From Microvirga ossetica (GTDB lineage: Bacteria; Pseudomonadota; Alphaproteobacteria; Rhizobiales; Beijerinckiaceae): 64,000 nt of DNA. Each line of letters opens with the position of its first letter. Position 1 is the first letter of the stretch. The position numbers and the translations under genes are program-made. The notes beneath the pieces are model-generated. The model had not been told where the DNA came from, did not search any database, and was given only the letters and a program-made list of their open reading frames with translations. Location: contig NZ_CP016618.1 of the NCBI RefSeq assembly GCF_002741015.1, positions 248,001-312,000 on the forward strand. Direction: 5' to 3'. Shown here one piece after another: positions 18,522 through 27,279 of this stretch.

Positions 18522-21071
18522 TCAAGGCCGTCTCAAGGTCTGCCCCTCGGAGGGGAGGGCAACAGGCTGGGTTTGGGTTGCCGCCACCGGTGCCAGGCCC
18601 GCAGGTGGCGCGCACAGGCCGGCCATGTGGATCAGGCCATACCCATAGGTCGGATCCCAGCCAGGCGTGCCGAGATCGCGGGTATGCTGCTCCAGGCGGG
18701 CCTGAACCGCTTCAGGATTCAGCTGCGGGTTGGAGGCAAGCAGAAGACCTGCGGCGGCGGACACGAAGGGCACCGCATAGGACGTGCCTGTCTTCAGCGC
18801 GCCGCTGCCCTGGCCCGAGGCCGTCCAGACATTCACTCCAGGACCCGCAAGATCGATGTAGGCACCTTGTGTGGCACGCCGGTAGACGTTCAGGTCCTGA
18901 TCCACCGCGGTGACCGCGATGACCCCGGGATAGGCTGCCGGATACGCCGGCTCGGCGCCGGCGCCGTTGTTGCCCGCAGCGGCAATGATCACAATGCCCT
19001 CCGCCTGAGCGGCCGCAATGGCGTTCTGGAGCACCGTGTTGGCAGGGCCCGACAGGCTCAGGTTGATCACCCGCACGCCGCGCTCGGCCAGGGCTTCAAT
19101 GGCCGACACCAGGGACATCACATCCGTCCGGTCGGCAGTGCCGCCGTCGCGGTAGAACGCGTCCACCGCAATCAGCTTCGCCTCCGGCAGCAGACCCGGC
19201 GTTGGGCTCCCGAGGCGGCCCACCAGGAGAGCGGCAATTGCGGTGCCATGCTCCGGCAGGGAGCCGTCGGCGTGGGGCGCAGGACGGGCCACAACCTCGA
19301 TCGCCTGGCCCTTGAGAGCATCGTGGTCGAGGTCGAGGCCGGTATCGATCAGACCGATCAGAGGCGTCGGGCCGCATTGGGTCGCGCGGGACGCCGACCA
19401 GCTCACCAGGGCGATTGCCAGGCACTCGGCCCCGGTGCACGTCCCCAAGCCTTCATCGAGATAGTAGAAATGATCGAAGTCGGTGGTGGCACGCGCATCG
19501 ACCATCTGGACGGCTTGCCGGGCCTGGGTCAGCGAGGTGCCCTGTGGAATGCGCAGCCTGACGATCTGCGCGGCCATGCGGCCGGGCGTCTGGGCCTCGA
19601 TCCGAAAGCCTTGGGCGGTGAGCCGGACGAGATCCTCGCGCGACAGGCCTGACACCACGATGGAGTCTGCGGCCTGCCGCGGCTTGGGACGGAGATCGAC
19701 CGACTCCACCACCAAGGGGACACCGGCCTGCACGGCCGCCGTCGGGCTGGGGGTCGGTGTTGCGGCTGGTGCCGCAGGAGCCGGCTGGGCTTGGCTCGAT
19801 GCTTGCGGCTTTGAGGTGGGGCTTGCACTTTGGCCTGTGGAGGTTGGAGGAGCACTCACCGACCGCGGAGAGGCCGCCGGGGCCTGGCTTGCTGTTGGTT
19901 GGGCCGCTGCGGGGGCGGTGCTCTGGCTCGGTACCGGTGGGTTGGAGGGAGCCACTGCTGGGATGGCCTTCGTCTGCGGTGACACCTGTGCTGTCGCCGG
20001 GGCCGGAGGAGGGAGCGGCACCTGGCTTGGGATTGGCCGATTGCCAGGGATCGTGCCCTTGCTCTTCGGGGTTGCGGCGCTGCTTGTCACGGCCTTTGCA
20101 CCGGCACGTTGACTGTTGCTGGCCTTGCTGGCTTTTGCGGAGCTGCCGATGCTGTTGCCAGCGGTCACCTTGCCGCCAGCCCGCGAGGAGGGGGTGGCAC
20201 CCTGCGCCCCGGTCTTTCCCTTTTTACCTGCTATCCCGGCCCAGTCGCTGGCTACGGTGCCGCTGTCGTTGCTCCTCTTGCCACCAGCGTTAGTGCTTTT
20301 GCCTGCAACCCCACCGCTGCTGCCTCCGGCCCTGGTGCTGCCCTGACTGGTGCCGAGTCCGCCTGTGCCTCCGCCGCCATGACTGTTGCCGCTGCCGCGA
20401 CCGCTGTTGTTGCCAGCGCTGCCTCCGGGTCCTCCCCCGGCGCCAATGCCACCTCCGACGCTGCCACCGCCACCTGAGCTGTTGCCGCGGCCGCCTCCGT
20501 TGCCAAGGCCGCCCCCAACGCTGCCTCCGAGGCCGCCACTTCCACTATTGCCAAGACCACCGCCAACACTGCCGCCGGCGCTGTTGCCATGGCCCGCCCC
20601 GCCGAGAGCTCCGCCACCGATGCCTCCAACACCCCCGCTGTTGCCGAGGCCGGCTCCGCCGCCTAGACTGCCATCATTCGAGTTTCCCTTGCTCCCGCCA
20701 TTGCCGTTGCTGCTGCCGGGGCCGGCACTCCCTCCGGCCGCGCCACTTCCGGCACTGGACCCGCCGCCCGTGGGTCCGCCACCGCCGGGACTGCCATCGC
20801 TGCCTTTGCCGCCGCCGTTTCCTTTGCTGCCACCGTCGCTGCCTTTGTCGCCACCATGGCCGTTCCCGCCGCCATTCCCGTTGCCGCCACCGCTACCATT
20901 GCCGCCACCGTTGCCGTTCCCGCCGCCATTTCCATCACCACCCTTAGCAAGCGCAGACCCGTTGAGGATGGGAAGCATGGACCCATGGCCGAGATCCAGT
21001 TGAACGCGGAGGGGCAGGGCAGCGGCCGTGCCCGCAATCGCAACGAGGATATGCTGCCACCAGCGTGCCAT
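18522..21071 (-). CDS. Secreted Gly-rich S8 family serine protease (subtilase)
   Basis: 849 residues from the ATG at 21071, which has an AGAGG ribosome-binding site. The start has signal-peptide or anchor character (MARWWQHILVAIAGTAAALPL). Then comes a Gly/Asn/Ser low-complexity region of roughly 280 residues (GGNGNGGGN-type repeats), a Pro/Ala/Ser-rich linker, an inhibitor-like segment, and the C-terminal peptidase domain. The triad is visible as D576 (IGLIDTGLD), H608 (PEHGTAIA) and S764 (KTGTSYAVPF), with the AAAGNNGAG oxyanion region between. It should act outside the cytoplasm. It is divergent from the Gly-rich secreted protein at 21827, which has a very similar low-complexity region after its signal peptide, suggesting a shared location or an enzyme-substrate relation. 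Confidence 0.88.
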   Translation of the reverse strand: MARWWQHILVAIAGTAAALPLRVQLDLGHGSMLPILNGSALAKGGDGNGGGNGNGGGNGSGGGNGNGGGNGHGGDKGSDGGSKGNGGGKGSDGSPGGGGPTGGGSSAGSGAAGGSAGPGSSNGNGGSKGNSNDGSLGGGAGLGNSGGVGGIGGGALGGAGHGNSAGGSVGGGLGNSGSGGLGGSVGGGLGNGGGRGNSSGGGGSVGGGIGAGGGPGGSAGNNSGRGSGNSHGGGGTGGLGTSQGSTRAGGSSGGVAGKSTNAGGKRSNDSGTVASDWAGIAGKKGKTGAQGATPSSRAGGKVTAGNSIGSSAKASKASNSQRAGAKAVTSSAATPKSKGTIPGNRPIPSQVPLPPPAPATAQVSPQTKAIPAVAPSNPPVPSQSTAPAAAQPTASQAPAASPRSVSAPPTSTGQSASPTSKPQASSQAQPAPAAPAATPTPSPTAAVQAGVPLVVESVDLRPKPRQAADSIVVSGLSREDLVRLTAQGFRIEAQTPGRMAAQIVRLRIPQGTSLTQARQAVQMVDARATTDFDHFYYLDEGLGTCTGAECLAIALVSWSASRATQCGPTPLIGLIDTGLDLDHDALKGQAIEVVARPAPHADGSLPEHGTAIAALLVGRLGSPTPGLLPEAKLIAVDAFYRDGGTADRTDVMSLVSAIEALAERGVRVINLSLSGPANTVLQNAIAAAQAEGIVIIAAAGNNGAGAEPAYPAAYPGVIAVTAVDQDLNVYRRATQGAYIDLAGPGVNVWTASGQGSGALKTGTSYAVPFVSAAAGLLLASNPQLNPEAVQARLEQHTRDLGTPGWDPTYGYGLIHMAGLCAPPAGLAPVAATQTQPVALPSEGQTLRRP

Positions 21072-21826
21072 GACGACCTCTCGTGACCGGCGCTTGGGCG
21101 CCCGCAAATTGCGCCGCAGCCATGCGTTAGAGCACCGACTAATCCACAGGTGCGCCACACAAAGTACTGACCACACCGCGTGTACCGTATTCGAGATGAA
21201 CGAAAGCCATCAAATCGCTTATTATGTCGAACCCTAAGCTTGGCAATAAATGGACAATACGCGAAGCGGAAGAGACAGATGCCTCTGCAGGGCTCCGGTC
21301 ACTGCAACTCATCAAGACAACGGGATGACTGTTAGACGGTAAGACCGTGAGTTCGTGTCGTGAACAAGGGGGGTGGCAAGCCCGGGTCGCGTTCCAATCG
21401 AATGCAGCGGGCCGCGTGGTCGAGCTGTTCTCGTGTCAGTGGAGGATTTGTGCCAGCGGTGCTGCTGATGAAGCCGCTGTAGCCAAGGAGTTCCGATTGG
21501 GCCCCAACGATCCCTGACCCCATGCCCACGTATGTGAGGACCATGTCTAGGCAAATGGAGGGGCCACGTAGACCCAAGCAGGACTGCTCAAGACGCTCCC
21601 TCTGTTAAGGCGTCGAACGGCCTCAAAAGAATCATTCTCCTGAATTGCCAATGAGGATGCATGGGAAAGCCACAATGCAAGTCGGTAATAAATCGATGAC
21701 TGCGTGGTGCACTCTAGGCGCGATTAGGTCTGTGAGCATGGCGCCTCTGAGACACAGGTCAAACTAGAACCAAGACGCCGAGATTTGCGCAAGCGCGTCT
21801 GACCGGCGCAAATCTGAGGAGCAGCC
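21072..21826. other. Long divergent intergenic region
   Basis: About 750 bp between the subtilase and the Gly-rich secreted protein. It should contain both promoters. A minus-strand frame at 21332-21577 gives a protein-like tail (PPLTREQLDHAARCIRLERD), but its start is TTG without a ribosome-binding site, so I did not call it. No terminator or clear operator was found. Confidence 0.35.
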
Positions 21827-23095
21827 ATGCTTCGGGTCTCTCTCGTTTCCATCATCACCATTGCATTGCTGGCAACTCAGCCTGCCTTCGCCAAAGGCGG
21901 AGGTGAAGGAGGGAACGGCGGCGGTAATGCCGGTGGCAGTGGTCAGGGCAATGACAACGGTGGCGGTGGCAAGGGCGGAGGCAACGGCAACGGAAACAGT
22001 GGCGGTGGTGGAAATGGCGGGGGAAACGGCGGCAGTCAGAGTAATGGCAATAGCGGTGGCCAAGGTAACGGAAACAGCGGAGGTAATGGAGGCGGAAGCA
22101 GTGGCGGTGATAGGGGCAGTGGACATGCCGGTGGAGGTAGCAGCCAAGGCGCTGGTCAGGGCGACGGAAGTAGCGGCGGCAAAGGCGGTGGAAGTACCGG
22201 AGATGGTGGCAGTCAGGGTGCCGGGAACGGTGGCAGCGGCAGCCAAGGCAATAGAGGCAACGGCGGAAATGCCGGCGGTGGCGGCAAGGGGAATGGGGGA
22301 GCCGGGGGTGGCGCCAGCCAAGGGGCTGGGAACAGTAGCGGCAGTAGTGGCGGTGCGAGCGCCGGAGGTGGCGGCAAAGGCGGTGGGAGCGCTGGAAGTG
22401 GCAATAATCAGAGTGCCGGGAATAGTGGCAGCGCCAGCCAAGTCAATGGAAGCGGAGGCAGCGCTGGTGCCAAAGGCGCCGGGAGCACTGGAGGCACAAG
22501 CAATCAGGCCAGCAACAACAGCAGCGGAAAACCTGGGGGAGTCTCGGCTCCAGCATCCACGTCCGTAGCACCAGATACGGCAGGCACAGCAAGTTCACGA
22601 GCAGCGCCAGCCGCTGCAAACTCCCAAGCTGCGTCGACTGCCGTAAGGTCATCAGCAACGCCGACTGCTGCAAGCCCACGAGCAACGCCAGCTGTTTCGG
22701 TTCCAACGGCTGTGACAACTGTGATGCCAACATCGACATCGCTCGGGGTCAGAGGAAGCAGTGCCGCATTGGCCCTGCCGCTCTCCCTCGTGCCGCGTCT
22801 TGAGACATCGGGCTCTGCAACTGCAGACTTTGTGGAGCCCCTCGTCCGGCGAGCAGGTGTCCCAATTCAGATTGTCCAAGCCTGTCGCACGTCCATTGTG
22901 ACGGCAGCGCTTCCTTATGGAGCTGTGCAGGTGGATGCAGGCAGTGTCGGGCAAGCGAGCCGCACACCGGACGGAGGACTCACGGCTCCCCTTGAAGTGA
23001 GAGTTGTTTACGCTCGGGCGAATGCACGCCAAGTCCGCCAGTCTCGCATTTCATGCCGGCTCAATGCGTCCGGCGCAGTGGTGGCGCTCCGCTGA
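21827..23095 (+). CDS. Gly-rich low-complexity secreted protein
   Basis: 422 residues. A clean Sec signal peptide (MLRVSLVSIITIALLATQPAFA, cleavage before KGG) follows a GAGGAG ribosome-binding site. Residues of about 23-235 are almost only Gly, Asn, Ser, Gln and Ala in GGGNGN/GSGG repeats. A Ser/Thr/Ala/Pro-rich linker follows, then an ordered C-terminal domain of about 90 residues with two Cys (IVQACRTSIV and RISCRLN) that could form a disulfide. Such composition fits an extracellular matrix or surface protein, possibly processed by the adjacent subtilase. The C-terminal domain is not one I recognise. Confidence 0.75.
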   Translation: MLRVSLVSIITIALLATQPAFAKGGGEGGNGGGNAGGSGQGNDNGGGGKGGGNGNGNSGGGGNGGGNGGSQSNGNSGGQGNGNSGGNGGGSSGGDRGSGHAGGGSSQGAGQGDGSSGGKGGGSTGDGGSQGAGNGGSGSQGNRGNGGNAGGGGKGNGGAGGGASQGAGNSSGSSGGASAGGGGKGGGSAGSGNNQSAGNSGSASQVNGSGGSAGAKGAGSTGGTSNQASNNSSGKPGGVSAPASTSVAPDTAGTASSRAAPAAANSQAASTAVRSSATPTAASPRATPAVSVPTAVTTVMPTSTSLGVRGSSAALALPLSLVPRLETSGSATADFVEPLVRRAGVPIQIVQACRTSIVTAALPYGAVQVDAGSVGQASRTPDGGLTAPLEVRVVYARANARQVRQSRISCRLNASGAVVALR

Positions 23096-23231
23096 TAGCG
23101 GGTCAGCCGCGACAGAGTGAGAGCTGACTTAGCAGCAGCCAACATACAACTCTGCAACATCGTGGACTTTTCAGGACACTTTAGTACTCCGCCGGAATTG
23201 CACCTACGAACGACCTTTTTGGAGGGCTCAC

Positions 23232-24986
23232 ATGGTGTCACAGAGCATTTGGCCTTCAGGTGCCTCAGCCTACAGCCACCACGTACCGAGGGTGCGACAC
23301 GGATGGCGGAGCCTTATACCCACTGTCGTTGCTGTAGGTGTGTTTGCGTATTCTTCGCACGGTCTCGCAGGTGACGAGATTGGTGGAGCCACTCCCCATC
23401 CGCCTCAGATTGGAGAGGGCCATGCACCAGACGGTACACAACGAACACCTAATTCGGCGGAACAGGACATTGCAATATCCCCTAATGTCGAAGCCCCGCA
23501 AAGGAAATGGATCTCGCTTTTCCAGGAGCTTTTAACAGGCCCTGAAAGAACCGAGCTTGCTGCCGATGTTGGAGAATTGCTGCGGCAGAAGGACTTAACC
23601 GGAGCACGGCAGAGGCTTGAAGCTGCTGTAAATGCAGGGACACTCGCGATAATCATCAGTGATAGTATGCAAGATCCAGAACTGCAGAAGCTGCTGCAGG
23701 CTGTAGCACGTGAGCGGCAAGACACCCGCTTGGCTCAGGGCATCCCAGTCGCTGACCCGGGAGCAAATGGGGGCAAAGTAGGCGCACCGGGCGATGCTGC
23801 CGAAAAAGAGAGGGTGCGTGCCGAAGAAGCGTTACAAGAGCTACACGCAGTGCAAGAGCAAGTCGCAGCTTTAAGGGAAAAGGAGGCCAGAGTAGTAGAG
23901 CTTGAGCATAAACTGGAGCAGGAAAAAGGGCGGACAGCTTCAGGGATAAATGACTTGAGCCTCGTGCGAAGCCAGCTCGCAGCAATGACGCAGGACGCCA
24001 TAAGAGCCGCTGACACGAGAGATGAGCATGCCAAAGAGGCGGAACAGGGTAAAGCTGCACTGTTGGAACTGACGGCAAAATTGGCAGAAGCCCAAGAGCA
24101 ACTTGTGCTTCTCAAGGGGAGTGCCGCAGAAAAAGACGAATTGCGACCGGCTCTTGAGCGGGAAAGAGATGCCGTAAAATCTGCGGGCCGCAAGCTTGAG
24201 GCTCTGAGAAGAGAACTCGTCACGCTCCAGACAAGCGCAGTTAGCTCCGCCGCAGCGGTCAGATCAGCCACCCAAGAGAAAGAGCGAGCAGATGCCACAT
24301 CTCAGCAGTTGACGGCCGTGCAGGAGCAACTCTCTGCTCTCCGAGAGAGCAAGGCCAAGATGCAGGACGAGTTAAAACAAGAGAGAGGGCGCAGCGCTTC
24401 GGTCACTCGGCAGTTAGGCGCTTCCGAGCGAGAAATTTTAGCTCTGAAAGCCCAAGCCGAAAGCGCTGCTACAATTCAGGAAGTGCTCCGTCAAGAGAAA
24501 GAGAATTCCGCTGCTGCACTCCGTGACGTGCACGCTTTGAAGAAGCAAATCGCGGATGTAGGAGTCCGCACAGAATTCGTACCCGCCGCATTACTTTTCC
24601 AAACCACTCCTGTCCTGCTCAAGCCTTCAACCCATACATTCCAGGGAGGCGCGAAGCTGAACAGGGGAGCCGGTACAGACGACGATATCTCGCAACGTAA
24701 GGCTCGGCAGGTGTCTCTCCCACCCCAAGTCGAGAGGGAGCGCGAGTTGTCCGATGAAGCAACGGCACAGACCCGTCGCCGCACTCTCCAACTGAAATCC
24801 GTAGAGAAATCGGTCAGGCCACCCTCTACAAGCTCGAAGCCAAGCGGAGCGGCAGGCAGAGACACTGTCGTTAAACTGAAGCGCTCTCCTCGGTTTCCAA
24901 CCCGCGAGAATTCCGCTCCCGAGCCTCTTGCTCCGAACTTGCCCGCGATCCTACTGCCCGTCGACGGGCTTTGGGCGCTCTATTAG
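23232..24986 (+). CDS. Exported coiled-coil protein of unknown function
   Basis: 584 residues; the ATG at 23232 has a GGAGGG ribosome-binding site. A hydrophobic stretch at about 27-46 (SLIPTVVAVGVFAYSSHGLAG) looks like a signal peptide with a long n-region or a signal anchor. Residues of about 75-150 (LLTGPERTELAADVGELLRQ, then NAGTLAIIISDS) form a helical domain. About 190-450 is a long heptad-repeat coiled coil rich in Glu, Lys, Gln and Ala. The C-terminal third is basic and probably disordered. It lies between the Gly-rich secreted protein and the lytic transglycosylase on the same strand, suggesting an envelope role; no known family is assigned. Confidence 0.7.
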   Translation: MVSQSIWPSGASAYSHHVPRVRHGWRSLIPTVVAVGVFAYSSHGLAGDEIGGATPHPPQIGEGHAPDGTQRTPNSAEQDIAISPNVEAPQRKWISLFQELLTGPERTELAADVGELLRQKDLTGARQRLEAAVNAGTLAIIISDSMQDPELQKLLQAVARERQDTRLAQGIPVADPGANGGKVGAPGDAAEKERVRAEEALQELHAVQEQVAALREKEARVVELEHKLEQEKGRTASGINDLSLVRSQLAAMTQDAIRAADTRDEHAKEAEQGKAALLELTAKLAEAQEQLVLLKGSAAEKDELRPALERERDAVKSAGRKLEALRRELVTLQTSAVSSAAAVRSATQEKERADATSQQLTAVQEQLSALRESKAKMQDELKQERGRSASVTRQLGASEREILALKAQAESAATIQEVLRQEKENSAAALRDVHALKKQIADVGVRTEFVPAALLFQTTPVLLKPSTHTFQGGAKLNRGAGTDDDISQRKARQVSLPPQVERERELSDEATAQTRRRTLQLKSVEKSVRPPSTSSKPSGAAGRDTVVKLKRSPRFPTRENSAPEPLAPNLPAILLPVDGLWALY

Positions 24987-25147
24987 ATCTGAAAAGTCAT
25001 TGAGACGTCCTGTCCGCTACCTAATGCTCAGAAGGACGAAAGGGAACTCGCTGACAAAAGCATTCTGGTCATGCGAGGAAAACGCCGAGCAGGAGGCGGA
25101 TTCAGCCAGAAGATTTCGATTCAGGAATCAAGTGCACCAAGGCGAAG

Positions 25148-25321
25148 GTGAAAGCGACTCTCCTCGGAGATGAGGATCCGGACGAATGGGATCTGCCGCC
25201 TAAGCCGAAGGGGATGCGCTGGGCGACCTATGAACGGTGGGTCGCGAAATACGATGGCGCCGAGGAAATGCTTGATGTGCAACTCGTCATGGCAGTAGCG
25301 CGGCTGATGAAGCGGCTGTAG
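25148..25321 (+). CDS. Small hypothetical protein, 57 residues
   Basis: A GTG start at 25148 follows a weak AAGGCGAAG site. The product is well-ordered and charged: DEDPDEWDLPPKPKGMRW, then TYERWVAKYDGAEEMLDVQL and a helical end VMAVARLMKRL. It has no signal peptide or membrane segment. The composition clearly differs from the shadow frames around it. I do not know the family. It lies alone between the coiled-coil protein and the lytic transglycosylase. Confidence 0.45.
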   Translation: MKATLLGDEDPDEWDLPPKPKGMRWATYERWVAKYDGAEEMLDVQLVMAVARLMKRL

Positions 25322-25469
25322 CTAGGAACCTGCCTGACCAGGCATTCGTTGCGGCGGAGATTACTGGCTGTTCTGAGTACCTATGTTGCTCCGTTCTGCG
25401 GCTGAGCCTCGCGAGTTACTCTCCTAGACTCAGGTCCAAAATAACCTTGAATGACAGCGGGGGCTCTCA

Positions 25470-26381
25470 TTGTGCAATCCACACCACGCCAGTGTCTGCC
25501 TCGTGTTTGGACTTCTGTTCCTTCCTGCTTCGGCTTTAGCACAGGCGCCTTTAGCCGATTTCCCGGATTTCCCACTGCCTCCCGTTATTGAGGGTCTCAT
25601 CGGGATGCCTCAAGCCTATACACCTGGGCGTAAAGCTCATCTTGAGACAATCAGGCGTGAAGCCGAGCAGGTGGGGCTTCCTCCTGATGTCGCGGATGCG
25701 GTAGTGCAGGTCGAGAGTGCTTATGACCCTGGTGCTGTTGGAGGAGTTGGTGAGGTCGGCCTCATGCAGATCCGTCCTACAACGGCGGCCATGCTGGGCT
25801 ACAGAGGCACGTTGGCCGGATTGTTTGAGCCGGAGACCAACGTCCGTTATGGCATCGCGTATCTTGGTCGCGCGTGGCAGCTTGCTGACGGTGACCTGTG
25901 CCGCGCGCTCATGAAGTACCGGGCAGGACACGGCGAGGAGCGCATGACACCACTCTCGGTGGAGTACTGCCGACGTGTTCGAACCCACTTGGCAGCTATC
26001 GGATCCCCTATTGCTGCAGGTGGTAACGCACTCAGCATTTCGACTTCAGCCCCATCGAATGCACCCAAGACTGTCCCCAGCGCCGCTGCCGATACAGTAG
26101 TCAAAGTTCCCCAGCTTGGCCCATTTCATCGGATAAAAAGCGTGGCGGCGGGGGGCATCCAAGTTCAGCCCCCACAGCGACCTATGAAAGGATTAAGGGT
26201 CGCTGCCGTAAGTGCGACGACAAAGCCTTCTGCCGAAACACGTTCCCTCGCTCTCGCACAGGAGAAGGAAAAGAGGCGGAGGGCAAAAATCCGGCAGATG
26301 TGGGCTGCCCATGACGCCCGCATGCAATCCGTTTCCGCGAGGTTGAGGCCGGAGAGCCTCCGGATTGCCACTGGAATATGA
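25470..26381 (+). CDS. Lytic transglycosylase (SLT/GH23 domain)
   Basis: 303 residues with a probable TTG start. A signal peptide (VCLVFGLLFLPASALAQA) leads to an SLT domain at about 58-175. The catalytic Glu is E82 in VVQVESAYDP, followed by the family motifs GLMQIRPTTAAMLGY (97-111) and NVRYGIAYL, and ALMKYRAGHGEERM. The enzyme should cleave peptidoglycan between MurNAc and GlcNAc in the periplasm, producing 1,6-anhydro ends. The C-terminal third is a Pro/Ala-rich tail ending in a basic helix. It closes the envelope gene cluster; the IS6 element begins about 17 bp after its stop. A specialised role such as helping assembly of a surface structure is inferred from context only. Confidence 0.85.
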   Translation: MCNPHHASVCLVFGLLFLPASALAQAPLADFPDFPLPPVIEGLIGMPQAYTPGRKAHLETIRREAEQVGLPPDVADAVVQVESAYDPGAVGGVGEVGLMQIRPTTAAMLGYRGTLAGLFEPETNVRYGIAYLGRAWQLADGDLCRALMKYRAGHGEERMTPLSVEYCRRVRTHLAAIGSPIAAGGNALSISTSAPSNAPKTVPSAAADTVVKVPQLGPFHRIKSVAAGGIQVQPPQRPMKGLRVAAVSATTKPSAETRSLALAQEKEKRRRAKIRQMWAAHDARMQSVSARLRPESLRIATGI

Positions 26382-26397
26382 GAAATACTCGCGTCAA

Positions 26398-27203
26398 GGT
26401 GTTGTCACGTTAACCAGCATCGGGCGCATTGAGACAAATTCGGCCGCATGGCAGCTTCAAGCGGCGACGCTGGCCGCAGATTTCCATTCCGCCATGGCAT
26501 TGAGGCGGTGGAGATGGGTGGCTAGGGCAGAGCGGTGGGAGTGGGGCGGAACGAAAAGATTGCGGACGGCCGAGAAGACATTCACGAACCGCTGCAGGTA
26601 CCTGGGTGATTGAAAGCCCTGCATCACCCGCTCTCGTCGCCGGAACGGCAGATGCGAATTCTCCGCCCGGTTATTAAGCCCCTTGTGCGAGCGGTGCTCG
26701 ACGTCTGGCATGATCTGACGTCGGGCGGCAGCATAAGAGCCGAGCTTATCGGTGATCATTCGCCGGGGTGGGCAGCCCTGCTTGCGCAAGAGACGCCTCA
26801 GCAAGCGCTTGGCCGCCTTGGTGTCGCGTCGGGTCTGGATAACCTCATCGAGCACGTAACCATCCTGATCCACCGCCCGCCACAACCAGTGCTTCTGGCC
26901 AGAGATCGTGACCACGACCTCATCCAAGTGCCAAACGTCGCGACGGCTCGGCGTCTTGCGCCTGAGACGGCGAGCGTAAGCCGGCCCGAACTTCAGCGCC
27001 CATCGGCGGATGGTCTCGTACGAGACAACGACGCCGCGCTCGAGCAGCATCTCCTCGACCAGCCGCAAGCTCAGAGGAAACCGGAAGTACAACCAGACCG
27101 CATGGGCGATGATCTCAGGCGGAAAGCGATGGCGTTTGTAGCTGACAGGCTTGCTCATGCCGGATCATCTACACCGCTCGATCTCCTGTCCTGGTTAACG
27201 TGA
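26398..27203. mobile_element. IS6 family element, copy 1
   Basis: The left end carries GGTGTTGTCACGTTAACCAG (26398-26417) and the right end has the inverse of TCACGTTAACCAG (27191-27203). The outer seven bases of the right repeat are missing or altered, exactly where the next IS110 region begins. No 8-bp target duplication was found. Confidence 0.75.
26457..27158 (-). CDS. IS6 family transposase
   Basis: 233 residues. The DDE residues are visible in WHLDEVVVTI, MITDKLGSY and GLNNRAENSHLP, with the N-terminal HTH in FRFPLSLRLVEEMLLERGV. IS6 elements move by copy-in cointegrate formation and often leave adjacent deletions. The reading frame is intact and ends in a short Ala-rich tail. It lies between the lytic transglycosylase and an IS110 element, and is closely related to but distinct from the copies at 39652 and 46136. 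Confidence 0.93.
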   Translation of the reverse strand: MSKPVSYKRHRFPPEIIAHAVWLYFRFPLSLRLVEEMLLERGVVVSYETIRRWALKFGPAYARRLRRKTPSRRDVWHLDEVVVTISGQKHWLWRAVDQDGYVLDEVIQTRRDTKAAKRLLRRLLRKQGCPPRRMITDKLGSYAAARRQIMPDVEHRSHKGLNNRAENSHLPFRRRERVMQGFQSPRYLQRFVNVFSAVRNLFVPPHSHRSALATHLHRLNAMAEWKSAASVAA

Positions 27204-27279
27204 TGTCGTGGATGGCGCCCTCCACCAGCGTCAGACATGCCAGAATGGGCATGTTGAAGTACCGGAGAGGATCACTGCC

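Noticed and set aside
18516..19652. Plus-strand frame of 378 codons
   Set aside because: It is exactly antisense to the subtilase peptidase domain, has no known motif, and its composition is what high-GC antisense frames give.
20386..21003. Pro/Leu-rich plus-strand frame
   Set aside because: Antisense of the Gly-rich region of the subtilase; GGN repeats always give Pro-rich antisense.
21332..21577. Minus-strand 81-codon frame
   Set aside because: The tail looks protein-like, but the start is TTG without a ribosome-binding site and nothing supports expression.
20386..22500. Gly-rich repeats as a CRISPR array or tandem repeat array
   Set aside because: The repeats are codon-scale and irregular, with no uniform repeat/spacer lengths.
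21861..22568. Alternative frames over the Gly-rich gene, such as Ala/Val/Met-rich ones
   Set aside because: Only the frame with the signal peptide and ribosome-binding site is credible; the others are frame shadows of the repeats.
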